The notes under the pieces: generated by a model
Seen by the model: the letters and a program-made list of their open reading frames with translations, nothing else
What the model was told of the DNA's origin: nothing
Databases searched by the model: none
Origin: Erysipelotrichaceae bacterium UBA6182
GTDB lineage: Bacteria; Bacillota_I; Bacilli_A; Erysipelotrichales; Erysipelotrichaceae
DNA length: 35,751 bases
Assembly: GCA_002422065.1 (NCBI GenBank)
Contig: DITO01000109.1
Coordinates: 1-35,751 of the forward strand
Reading direction: 5' to 3'
Made by a program: the position numbers and the translations under genes
Shown here: positions 24,285 to 32,203 of the stretch, piece by piece
Position numbering within the stretch: position 1 is the first letter of the stretch
Layout of the letters: every line of letters starts with the position of its first letter

Positions 24285-25691
24285 ATGAAGAAGTTCATTA
24301 GCCTTCTTGCTGTAGGATTGATCGCAGGCTCATTAGCAGCTTGTGCACCAAGAACTACAGAAAACACATGCGATGTTGACACATTAGATGGAACAACCGT
24401 GTGTTTTGATGAAACGACTGGTCGTTTTGCCATTGAGAAAGACGCAGTTATTCGCTTTGGTGCTGACAACGACGATCTAGGAAACGCAATCGTAGCACTA
24501 TGGAATTCAACTTATCCAGAACATGTTGGAAAAGTTGAATACGTAAACAACGGTTCACAAGGTTCTGCTGATGCTTTAGCAGAACAACAAGGTGAATATC
24601 CAGACGTATTTATGGTTATTGATGGAGAAGTTCCACGTAATAACACTCATATCCTACCTATTCATACTGCATTAGCTTCAATCATTAAAGCTAATTCAAT
24701 TAGTTCATACTACAATGCTGGTAATAGCTTAGCAACAGCAACTCATTATGCTCCTATGACTTATGATGGTATGGCTTTCTTAGTCAACCTAACTATGTTA
24801 GAAGCATTAGGTGTTAGCACTGCTGATGCTGATGGCGATGGTCTTCCTGATGCTGTTGATACATTCGAAGAAATCTTCGCATTATCTACTTCATGGATTG
24901 GTGCTCGTCCACAATATAAAGGCAAAAATGTTAATATCGCATTCCCAATTTCACTTGGTGAAGCATGGTCTGGATATTCTTCATTAACTTCTGCTGGATG
25001 GCAATTATTTGATGATGGTGATCCAATCAAGCCTGGTTATGATGATCCTAAATTTGCTGAAGGATTAGAATTCTTACTTGCTGCGAAAGCTGCACAAATC
25101 TCTGTTGAAGAATCAGGTGAAGTTACTCCTGCTGCTTCTATGGGATGGAGATGGGATCCAGTTCTAAATGATGAAACTGCTCCTTTCGGTTTAGTCGGTA
25201 CTTGGATGAATGTTGGTGCTGCTGTTGAAACAACAGGATCAGAATTCGCAATTACTCGTATGCCTACTTATAATGGTGTTCAATTAACTCCATTTGTTAA
25301 AACTAAAGGTTTCGTTATTAATGCTTATACAGAATTCCGTTCTGCTTCAACTGAACTACTTCGTTTAGTTTATAGCAAAGAAGGTTTCCAAGCTATGGTT
25401 GATAGTTCAGCATATGCTCCTTCACTTGTTGATGGATCAGCACTTGTTCCTACATTAACTGAAGGTGGAGTCCAATCACAATTCATGATGGCTCTTCCAT
25501 TTAACCAACCTGAACCTGCATTCTTACTTCCTAACAACCCACAAATGAAAGCTATGGATGCTGCTTATTATCCATTCTTAACTGCTATTATTAGTGCTGT
25601 ATGGGATGGCGAACTAACAATTGAAGAAGCAGTTGCAGAATTAATTGCTGATTCAAATGAAAAGATTGCAATCGATAATCAAGCTCAGTAA
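24285..25691 (+). CDS. malE: Maltodextrin-binding lipoprotein MalE (ABC solute-binding protein)
   Basis: This 468-aa lipoprotein has a signal peptide ending in the lipobox SLAACAP, so Cys19 or so is lipidated on the outer face of the membrane. The mature part has the family 1 sugar-binding pattern: FGADNDDLGNAIVALWN, YPDVFMVIDGE, HYAPMTYDGMAFLVN, then FGLVGTWMNVG and a C-terminal helical region. An insertion DADGDGLPDAVDT resembles an EF-hand or thrombospondin-type calcium loop. It is somewhat longer than typical MalE. The start is ATG 24285 after CGGAGGG; the longer frame from 24237 has no ribosome site and would bury the signal peptide. It has its own promoter and terminator, which allows more MalE than permease. 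Confidence 0.93.
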   Translation: MKKFISLLAVGLIAGSLAACAPRTTENTCDVDTLDGTTVCFDETTGRFAIEKDAVIRFGADNDDLGNAIVALWNSTYPEHVGKVEYVNNGSQGSADALAEQQGEYPDVFMVIDGEVPRNNTHILPIHTALASIIKANSISSYYNAGNSLATATHYAPMTYDGMAFLVNLTMLEALGVSTADADGDGLPDAVDTFEEIFALSTSWIGARPQYKGKNVNIAFPISLGEAWSGYSSLTSAGWQLFDDGDPIKPGYDDPKFAEGLEFLLAAKAAQISVEESGEVTPAASMGWRWDPVLNDETAPFGLVGTWMNVGAAVETTGSEFAITRMPTYNGVQLTPFVKTKGFVINAYTEFRSASTELLRLVYSKEGFQAMVDSSAYAPSLVDGSALVPTLTEGGVQSQFMMALPFNQPEPAFLLPNNPQMKAMDAAYYPFLTAIISAVWDGELTIEEAVAELIADSNEKIAIDNQAQ

Positions 25692-25717
25692 TCTTTACAC
25701 AAATACAATATAATCAT

Positions 25718-25744
25718 AATGAGCATCGCAAGATGCTCATTTTT
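25718..25744 (+). terminator. Terminator with GCAA loop after malE
   Basis: AATGAGCATC (25718-25727) pairs with GATGCTCATT (25732-25741) around a GCAA tetraloop, followed by T to 25744. It lies between malE and the alpha-glucosidase gene, so the downstream genes depend on read-through unless an unseen promoter exists. Confidence 0.88.
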
Positions 25745-25755
25745 AAAGGAGACCT

Positions 25756-27435
25756 ATGGAAAAAAACTGGTGGCATACAAGTGTTGGATATCAAATATAT
25801 CCACGCTCATTCTATGATTCAAACAATGATGGTGTTGGGGATTTACGTGGCATTATTGAGAAACTTGATTATTTAAATGAACTTGGGGTCAATCTACTTT
25901 GGATATGCCCATTCTATAAGTCTCCTATGGATGACAATGGCTATGATGTCAGTGATTATTATGAAGTAGATCCTGTGTTTGGTTCTTTTGAAGATGCTAA
26001 AGAACTCATTGATAAAGCCAAGCAAAGAGGAATACGTATTATTCTAGACTTAGTTATGAACCAAACATCTGATGAACATCCTTGGTTTGTAGAATCACGT
26101 TCAAGTTTAGATAATCCTAAACGTGACTTCTATATCTGGAAAGATCCAAAATATAATGAAGATGGGCAAAGAATTCCTCCTAACAACTGGGCTTCGTTCT
26201 TCGGTGGAACATGTTGGAATTTTGATGAATTAACAAATCAATACTATATGAAAATATTCTCCAACAAGATGCCTGATCTTAATTGGGAAAATGAAGCAAT
26301 GCGTACTGCGATGTATGACATGGCTTCTTACTGGTTAGACTTAGGGGTTGATGGCTTTCGTATTGATGCGATAGCTCATCTTGCGAAAGATTTAACGTTT
26401 ATTGATTCTGACATGGCTTTAAATGAAGATGGTGTAGCTCCAGATTGGAAGAAGTTTTCTAATCGACCTCGCTTATTTGAATATTTACATGAATTTAATG
26501 AGAAAGTACTATCAAAATATGACATCGTAACTGTGGGTGAAGTGGGTGGTGGTGCTGATGTCGAAGATGCGTATAAGTATGCTGGATATGATCAAAAGGG
26601 ATTTAATATGGTCTTTAATTTTGATCATTGTTGGTATAATGGCGCATGGGATGACTTTGGACGAACTGCAGGAAAACTAACTGTGGATGTGGTAGGTTTA
26701 AAAACTAAAATGAATGAATGGATTCAAGGATCTGCGAATCATATGTGGATTCCTCATTATTGGTTGAATCATGATCATCCACGAGTCATGTCACAATATG
26801 GAGATCCAGATCATCATCATCGTGAATCAGGGAGTATGTTAGGTATGCTTTTATTATCACTTCCTGGGACGCCTTTCATTTACAATGGTGAAGAGATTGG
26901 AATGACTAATGTAGATTACACTGATATTGATGACTATAGAGATGTATGGGTTAAGAACTTTCTTATTGAAGCAAGTAAACGTACTCCAGTGGAACAACTG
27001 ATGAATCATTTAAGAAGAACTTCTCGTGACAATGCACGTACTCCGATGCAGTGGAATAATCACCCTCATGGAGGATTTACTCAAGGAGTTCCTCATCAAA
27101 AATCAGTAAGTAATTATGATCGAATTAATGTTGAATCACAGATTAATGTTTCAAATTCAATTTTTGGAATGTATAAGTCTATGATACGATTAAGAACAAA
27201 GAGTGAGTATACACACACACTTGCTTATGGGGACTTTAATCTTATTGAAAAAGAAGATAAACAACTTTATGCATTTAAGCGTCAAGGGGAGAAGACATTA
27301 CTCTTTATCGCAAACTTTAGTGATCAAGATAAAGATATATCACACTTAGATTATTCAGGACATGTTGTGATTAATAACTATGATGAATTAACACATATAC
27401 TTCAACCCTACCAAGCGGTGCTTATTGAAGTCTAA
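25756..27435 (+). CDS. Cytoplasmic GH13 alpha-glucosidase (oligo-1,6-glucosidase/MalL type)
   Basis: This 559-aa enzyme begins WWHTSVGYQIYPRSFYDSNNDGVGDLRGI, as in the GH13_31 alpha-glucosidases. Catalytic residues are Asp204 in VDGFRIDAIAH, Glu262 in TVGEVGG and Asp340 in LNHDHPRV. The residue after the nucleophile is Ala rather than the Val usual in strict alpha-1,6 enzymes, and region V reads MPDLN instead of QPDLN. Both suggest an alpha-1,4 or mixed specificity, but this is inference. There is no signal peptide, so it trims imported maltodextrins or isomaltose to glucose. AAAGGAG lies 8 nt upstream of the ATG. The next gene's ribosome site overlaps its stop. Confidence 0.9.
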   Translation: MEKNWWHTSVGYQIYPRSFYDSNNDGVGDLRGIIEKLDYLNELGVNLLWICPFYKSPMDDNGYDVSDYYEVDPVFGSFEDAKELIDKAKQRGIRIILDLVMNQTSDEHPWFVESRSSLDNPKRDFYIWKDPKYNEDGQRIPPNNWASFFGGTCWNFDELTNQYYMKIFSNKMPDLNWENEAMRTAMYDMASYWLDLGVDGFRIDAIAHLAKDLTFIDSDMALNEDGVAPDWKKFSNRPRLFEYLHEFNEKVLSKYDIVTVGEVGGGADVEDAYKYAGYDQKGFNMVFNFDHCWYNGAWDDFGRTAGKLTVDVVGLKTKMNEWIQGSANHMWIPHYWLNHDHPRVMSQYGDPDHHHRESGSMLGMLLLSLPGTPFIYNGEEIGMTNVDYTDIDDYRDVWVKNFLIEASKRTPVEQLMNHLRRTSRDNARTPMQWNNHPHGGFTQGVPHQKSVSNYDRINVESQINVSNSIFGMYKSMIRLRTKSEYTHTLAYGDFNLIEKEDKQLYAFKRQGEKTLLFIANFSDQDKDISHLDYSGHVVINNYDELTHILQPYQAVLIEV

Positions 27436-27444
27436 GGAGGCTCT

Positions 27445-29055
27445 ATGTTTAAGCGTTTAATACTATCTCTATTACTTATTACACTACTTATGGGTTGTGT
27501 GATTACGCCACCTCCTACAGAAGTCAGTGACTATACTGTTGATGAATTAAAAGAACTTTTAGTTGAATATAATGCTGAGAACTTTCTAAAAGATGTCTCA
27601 GTGGCCTATAATATTTTTCCTATTGCCTTTGCGGATGCATCTGGTGATAACATAGGTGATCTTCGAGGAATTATAGATAAACTAGATTATCTTAATGATG
27701 GAGATCCTAACACTACAACTGATTTAGGAATTACCGCAATCTGGTTAAATCCTATTCATCCTTCGGATACCTATCATAAATACGATGTGAAGGATTACTA
27801 TGCTATTGATCCTAAGTTTGGAACTCTGGAAGACTTTAAAGAACTTGTTGATAAGGCAAACGAGCGTGGGATAAAAATCATTTTGGACATAGTATTTAAT
27901 CATAGTTCTATTGATCATCCTTGGTTTAGAAAAGCCCTTAAAGGGGAAGAACCTTATGCTGATTTCTATCGTATAGAAAAAACTCTTCCACTTGAATCAT
28001 ATCCTAATAAAACAGGATGGCACCAAGCTTTTGGAATTAATTACTATGGAGGATTCTGGGATAAAATGCCAGAATTTAACCTTGATAATCCTTTAGTACG
28101 GGATGAGTTTAAAAATATAATTACATTTTGGTTAGAAATGGGAGTGGGTGGTATCCGCTATGATGCAGTCAAGCATGGTTATGATCGTAGAGAATGGCCA
28201 GAAGGAACTCCAACACTTCAAAAAAATCTTCAATTCTGGATGACACTTCAACTCCATGCAAAGACAGTGAATCCTGATGCTTTTGTAGTGGCTGAGATGT
28301 GGGATACTAACCTTAATATGCAACCATACGCCCAGGCTTATGATTCACTTTTTAATTTTGATTTTGGAGATATGGTAGTAAACGCATTAAATTCTGGAGT
28401 TCAATCTGGATTTATGACCACTCAAATAAAGAATCTTGAAGGACTACGTAGTCGTAATGCTAATTATGTCGATGCTCCTTTCTTAAAGAATCATGATCAA
28501 CCAAGAATCTTTAATGAATTGGGGTTTGATCTTGATAAGATGCGGCTTGCATCTGTGTTCTTACTTACTCAAGAAGGTGTTCCTTTTATCTATTATGGTG
28601 AAGAGCTTGGTATGAGAGGGATTAAACCTGATGAGCGAATTCGTGAACCAATGCGTTGGAATGATTCAATTAACTCAGAAGTCGCTTATTGGACACAATG
28701 GCAATATAACTGGGACACACCAAGTGTGGTTGATCAAGACCAAGATGAAGCAAGTCTACTCAATCATTATCGTCGTTTAATTAACTTAAGACACAATAAT
28801 GAGGCATTAAGATTTGGAGATACACAAGTCTATAATGTCTTCAACTCATCACTTGTAGGATACACACGATCATTTGAAGATGAAACGATTGTTGTGCTTG
28901 TTAATTTATATAATGGAGATCTTGAAGGACAAGATAGAGAAGGAATCCTTCAAAATATGGAGATTCTTTCTTCTTATGAATCATTTGAATATCATGACGA
29001 TGCAACCTTTACCTTAGGACCTCGTGGGTATGTGATTGCACGTTTAATTCCATGA
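27445..29055 (+). CDS. Surface lipoprotein alpha-amylase (GH13)
   Basis: This 536-aa enzyme has a lipoprotein signal (LLITLLMGC, lipidated Cys18), a short linker and a GH13 barrel starting VAYNIFPIAFADASGD. Catalytic residues are Asp240 in VGGIRYDAVKHG, Glu284 in VVAEMWD and Asp351 in LKNHDQPR. Region V reads KMPEFN. The DAVKH form is that of alpha-amylases. Tethered outside the membrane beside MalE, it would cut starch or glycogen to dextrins for import. AAGGAGG (27434-27440) overlaps the previous stop. Its own stop overlaps the regulator's ATG (ATGA). Confidence 0.92.
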   Translation: MFKRLILSLLLITLLMGCVITPPPTEVSDYTVDELKELLVEYNAENFLKDVSVAYNIFPIAFADASGDNIGDLRGIIDKLDYLNDGDPNTTTDLGITAIWLNPIHPSDTYHKYDVKDYYAIDPKFGTLEDFKELVDKANERGIKIILDIVFNHSSIDHPWFRKALKGEEPYADFYRIEKTLPLESYPNKTGWHQAFGINYYGGFWDKMPEFNLDNPLVRDEFKNIITFWLEMGVGGIRYDAVKHGYDRREWPEGTPTLQKNLQFWMTLQLHAKTVNPDAFVVAEMWDTNLNMQPYAQAYDSLFNFDFGDMVVNALNSGVQSGFMTTQIKNLEGLRSRNANYVDAPFLKNHDQPRIFNELGFDLDKMRLASVFLLTQEGVPFIYYGEELGMRGIKPDERIREPMRWNDSINSEVAYWTQWQYNWDTPSVVDQDQDEASLLNHYRRLINLRHNNEALRFGDTQVYNVFNSSLVGYTRSFEDETIVVLVNLYNGDLEGQDREGILQNMEILSSYESFEYHDDATFTLGPRGYVIARLIP

Positions 29056-29612
29056 TGGTCGCTTGGGTGAGTTCTCCTCATCCTTCACACCTAGATGAGA
29101 TGGTTAAAGCAACCTATGCTTTACTAGAAGAAGATGTGTGTGATCGATTGGATGCTCATAACTTAATTTTAATGTTTGATGTGACTGCTCTTGAGATGAT
29201 GACATCATTGTTTTCAACGTTACAAAGTCAAGGAATTCATATGAGTATGGTCATTGGGTATGCCCATGATAGTGTGCTTGCGAAGGCAAGTCGAGTGGCT
29301 CAATCAGCATTTGATCATGAATGTGTTCATTTGTATCAAATCCTTCTTTATGAACTTAAGTATCAACTTTCAGAAACTACTGAGGCATTGCATACTAAAC
29401 TCAATCAACTTGAGCATGATGATCGTTTAACACTTAAGAAGTACCTTGAATATCATATGAATACGATTCTAGCTTCTGAAGCACTGTATGTTCATCGTAA
29501 CACCTTTAATTATCGACTAAATAAAGCGATTGAATCGAGTGGAATAAACGTTAAAATCCAACCTTTTAGTTTGCTTCTTCAGATTTACTTCTCAATTGAA
29601 ACACTAAGATAA
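29052..29612 (+). CDS. Short PucR/CdaR-type transcriptional regulator of the maltodextrin locus
   Basis: This 186-aa protein ends in a PucR-type helix-turn-helix (about residues 125-186): TLKKYLEYHMN, then ALYVHRNTFNYRLNKAIESSG, then FSLLLQIYFSI. These match the LRxYLxxxxN, LxVHRNTLxYRL and LxLQLAL pattern of HTH_30 regulators. The N-terminal 120 residues are short, with no recognised sensor domain, whereas PucR/CdaR proteins are usually 350-550 aa. It is translationally coupled to the amylase. It lies just before a 19-bp palindrome in the msmK promoter, so it is a good candidate regulator of this locus, where a LacI-type MalR would be expected. The sugar signal is unknown. Confidence 0.78.
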   Translation: MMVAWVSSPHPSHLDEMVKATYALLEEDVCDRLDAHNLILMFDVTALEMMTSLFSTLQSQGIHMSMVIGYAHDSVLAKASRVAQSAFDHECVHLYQILLYELKYQLSETTEALHTKLNQLEHDDRLTLKKYLEYHMNTILASEALYVHRNTFNYRLNKAIESSGINVKIQPFSLLLQIYFSIETLR

Positions 29613-29628
29613 CCATTCGATTATCTTT

Positions 29629-29647
29629 TTTGTGCACAGTGCACAAA
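29629..29647 (+). promoter_or_regulatory. Exact 19-bp palindromic operator upstream of msmK
   Basis: TTTGTGCACAGTGCACAAA is a perfect 9-1-9 palindrome. With only one central base it cannot form an RNA hairpin, so it reads as a DNA operator. Its centre, 29638, is about 42 bp before the predicted start of msmK mRNA, the usual position of a class II activator. No second copy was seen in the window. Confidence 0.7.
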
Positions 29648-29658
29648 TATATATGTTA

Positions 29659-29673
29659 TGTAAGCGCTATAAT
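29659..29673 (+). promoter_or_regulatory. msmK -10 element overlapped by a cre-like box
   Basis: A consensus TATAAT (29668-29673) precedes the msmK ribosome site AAAGGAG. At 17 bp upstream there is only AAATAT, not a -35. The overlapping TGTAAGCGCTATAA (29659-29672) matches the cre consensus except for one fixed base near its 3' end. This combination suggests an activator-dependent, CcpA-repressible promoter. Confidence 0.55.
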
Positions 29674-29693
29674 GATTTCAAAAGGAGCAATTT

Positions 29694-30788
29694 ATGGCAA
29701 ATCTATCTTTAAAAAATATTAATAAGATTTATGACAATAATGTTCAAGCAGTATTTGATTTTAATTTAGAAATTAGTGACAAAGAATTCATCGTTTTAGT
29801 AGGACCTTCAGGATGTGGTAAATCAACGACACTTAGAATGGTTGCTGGTCTTGAAGAAATTACAAGTGGTGATTTAGTCATTGATGGAAAACGTATGAAC
29901 AACGTTCAACCTAAAGATCGTGATATTGCGATGGTTTTCCAATCCTATGCACTTTATCCACATATGTCAGTTTATGACAATATGGCTTTTGGTTTAAAAC
30001 TTCGTAAAATGCCTAAACAAGAAATTGAAAAACGTGTTAATGATGCTGCTAAGATTCTTGAGATTGAGCAATATCTTAATCGTAAACCTAAAGCATTATC
30101 TGGTGGACAACGTCAACGTGTTGCGTTAGGACGTGCTATTGTTCGTAATGCGAAGGTATTCTTAATGGATGAACCTTTATCTAACTTAGATGCTAAACTA
30201 CGTGTAAACATGCGTTCTGAAATTATTAAACTTCACGAACGTATTGGAGCAACTACAATTTACGTAACCCATGACCAAACAGAAGCGATGACAATGGCTG
30301 ATCGCATTGTTATTATGAAAGATGGTTATATTCAACAAATTGGTTCACCAAAAGATGTTTATAACAAACCAGTCAATATGTTTGTTGCAAACTTTATCGG
30401 TGCACCAGCAATGAACTTTGTTCATGGTGTCTATCGCCAAGGTCGTTTTGAAGTCAATGGGAAATCATTTGGAGTTCCTGAAATGTATCATGGAGAGTTA
30501 AAGAACTATGATGGTAAGGAAGTTGTCTTAGGAATTCGTCCTGAAGATATTCATTATGAAGGCATTGTGGCAGATACATTCCCTGAAACACCATTTAACT
30601 TTGAAGTTGATGTTGCAGAACTTCTTGGTCATGAATTTATCCTTCATGGTAGTTTTGCAGGTCAAAAGATTCTTGCGAAAGTCTCAGCTCGTGTTGATGT
30701 GAAAGCTCATACTGTAATTCCTTTAGCGATGGAAATGACGAAGTTACATTTCTTTGATAAAGAAACTCAAGTGGTAATCACGAAGTAA
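29694..30788 (+). CDS. msmK: Sugar ABC transporter ATPase MsmK/MalK
   Basis: This is a 364-aa ATPase. Walker A GPSGCGKST (about 38-46), Q-loop VFQSYALYPHM, signature LSGGQRQRVALGRAIVR (about 133), Walker B VFLMDEPLSNLD (about 155) and switch His in YVTHDQTEAM are all intact. The C-terminal MalK-type TOBE/OB regulatory domain contains GIRPEDI. It energises uptake through MalFG; MsmK-type ATPases may serve several sugar importers. AAAGGAG precedes ATG 29694. It carries its own promoter, and its stop overlaps the start of the next GH13 gene (TAATG). Confidence 0.95.
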   Translation: MANLSLKNINKIYDNNVQAVFDFNLEISDKEFIVLVGPSGCGKSTTLRMVAGLEEITSGDLVIDGKRMNNVQPKDRDIAMVFQSYALYPHMSVYDNMAFGLKLRKMPKQEIEKRVNDAAKILEIEQYLNRKPKALSGGQRQRVALGRAIVRNAKVFLMDEPLSNLDAKLRVNMRSEIIKLHERIGATTIYVTHDQTEAMTMADRIVIMKDGYIQQIGSPKDVYNKPVNMFVANFIGAPAMNFVHGVYRQGRFEVNGKSFGVPEMYHGELKNYDGKEVVLGIRPEDIHYEGIVADTFPETPFNFEVDVAELLGHEFILHGSFAGQKILAKVSARVDVKAHTVIPLAMEMTKLHFFDKETQVVITK

Positions 30789-32077
30789 TGGCTAACCAAA
30801 CACTAAAATCACTTTCACATCAAGTCATATACCAAGTTTATCCTCGCAATTACAGCAAAGCAGGAACACTTAGTGCTGTAACTCAAGATTTACAACGGAT
30901 TAAAGATTTAGGAGTTGATATTGTCTATCTACTTCCTATTCATCCGATTGGAAAAGTAGCTCGTAAAGGTGACTTAGGAAGTCCGTATTCAATTCAAGAT
31001 TTTAGAGCAGTGAATCCTGAACTTGGCACTAAAGAAGATCTTAAAGAACTCCTTGACCAAGCTCATAATTTAGGACTTAAAGTCATGATGGATATTGTTT
31101 TTAATCATACCTCACGTGATAATCCTTGGATGGTAAAACATCCTGAGTATTATTATTATCGTGATGGACAATTTGCGAATAAAATCGGAGATTGGTCTGA
31201 TATTTGTGACTTAGATTACAATCATCGTCCGCTTTGGGATGAGATGCTTGAGATTCTTAAAGGTTGGGCAGAGTTTGGTTTTGATGGCTATCGTTGTGAT
31301 GTTGCGCCTTTTGTGCCGATTGAGTTCTGGCAAGAAGCACGTAATGTTGTGAATGGTTTAAAGCCTGATTTCATTTGGTTCTCTGAATCAGTTCATCGCT
31401 CATTTCTTAAAGGAATGCGTGATGAAGGGTTCTTATGTCATAGTGATGCTGAGATGTATCAAGTATTTGATGTTCTTTATGATTACGACATCATTCATGA
31501 AGCAGAAGCATACTGGGATGGTAAGAAACCATTAAGTGCTTTCATTGATCAATTAAACCTACAGGAAGTGATCTATCCTGCCAACTACATTAAAGCACGA
31601 TCTTATGAGAATCATGATATTCCAAGACTCATGAAAAGAACAGGTTCTGTGGATAAAACGAAGAACTGGGTAAGTGCTATCTTCTTATTAAAAGGAATGG
31701 CATTCCTCTTCAATGGGATTGAAACACTCACTGATGTTCTTCCAGATTTATTTGATAAAGATCCAATTCCATGGCATCAACTTGATGCAACTTGGGTTAA
31801 AGAACTCAAGAATCTTATTCATCTTAAGAAGCGTCCTATTTTCACAACGTATTCAACCTACACTTTAAAAGATGTTGGATTAGATATCTTTCATATTACA
31901 TACAAGAAAGACAAAGAAACATTAGTCGCTATTCTTAATGTGTGTGGAGTTAAAGATGATGTCATCGTTGATCTACCTGATGGAGAATATGCGAATGAGT
32001 TTGATAGTTCTCTTGTGAGAGTATCGAGTGGAAGAGTTAGAATAAGTAATAAACCAATTATTATACATAAGATGTAA
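30788..32077 (+). CDS. Cytoplasmic GH13 alpha-amylase-family hydrolase, small form
   Basis: This 429-aa protein is compact for GH13. It begins QVIYQVYPRNYSKAGTL and has MMDIVFNHTS, nucleophile Asp171 in FDGYRCDVAPFVP, Glu200 in WFSESVH and Asp277 in SYENHDIPR. The small beta domain at the C-terminus is short. Without a signal peptide it should act on imported dextrins. I recognise the family but not the subfamily or exact product; it could be an amylase or a maltodextrin glucosyl-transferring enzyme. There is no independent ribosome site, and it overlaps msmK by one base, so it is co-translated. Confidence 0.88.
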   Translation: MANQTLKSLSHQVIYQVYPRNYSKAGTLSAVTQDLQRIKDLGVDIVYLLPIHPIGKVARKGDLGSPYSIQDFRAVNPELGTKEDLKELLDQAHNLGLKVMMDIVFNHTSRDNPWMVKHPEYYYYRDGQFANKIGDWSDICDLDYNHRPLWDEMLEILKGWAEFGFDGYRCDVAPFVPIEFWQEARNVVNGLKPDFIWFSESVHRSFLKGMRDEGFLCHSDAEMYQVFDVLYDYDIIHEAEAYWDGKKPLSAFIDQLNLQEVIYPANYIKARSYENHDIPRLMKRTGSVDKTKNWVSAIFLLKGMAFLFNGIETLTDVLPDLFDKDPIPWHQLDATWVKELKNLIHLKKRPIFTTYSTYTLKDVGLDIFHITYKKDKETLVAILNVCGVKDDVIVDLPDGEYANEFDSSLVRVSSGRVRISNKPIIIHKM

Positions 32078-32092
32078 TTAAGTGAAGTGGAT

Positions 32093-32111
32093 TCCCTTCA
32101 TCCGCACCATT
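32093..32111 (+). repeat. tRNA-Leu 3'-end-like attachment repeat, copy 1
   Basis: TCCCTTCATCCGCACCATT resembles the 3' T-stem, acceptor strand and CCA of a bacterial tRNA-Leu (for example ...CCCTTCACCCGCACCA in Bacillus). The rest of a tRNA is absent: the stop codon of the GH13 gene is 16 bases upstream. It matches copy 2 at 34563 in 18 of 19 positions and in orientation. Next to an integrase remnant this suggests an attachment-site half. Confidence 0.6.
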
Positions 32112-32121
32112 CTGATACAGG

Positions 32122-32144
32122 CCCTCTTAAATAGAGGGTTTTTT
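32122..32144 (+). terminator. Rho-independent terminator behind tRNA-like repeat 1
   Basis: CCCTCT (32122-32127) pairs with AGAGGG (32133-32138), loop TAAAT, followed by six T. It now ends the msmK-GH13 unit, but may derive from the tRNA gene. Confidence 0.88.
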
Positions 32145-32203
32145 CATGATTGTATAAACTATGATGAACGAAAATGGAAGAAATTGTCATTTTCGTCCAT
32201 TTA

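Noticed and set aside
32093..32111. A complete tRNA gene at the tRNA-like repeat
   Set aside because: Only the 3' part is present; no 5' acceptor, D arm or anticodon arm can be folded upstream, where coding sequence ends.
32168..32194. Inverted repeat ACGAAAATG / CATTTTCGT just downstream of the integrase remnant
   Set aside because: Could be an integrase terminator or arm site, but it has no T run and a long loop; not called as a feature.
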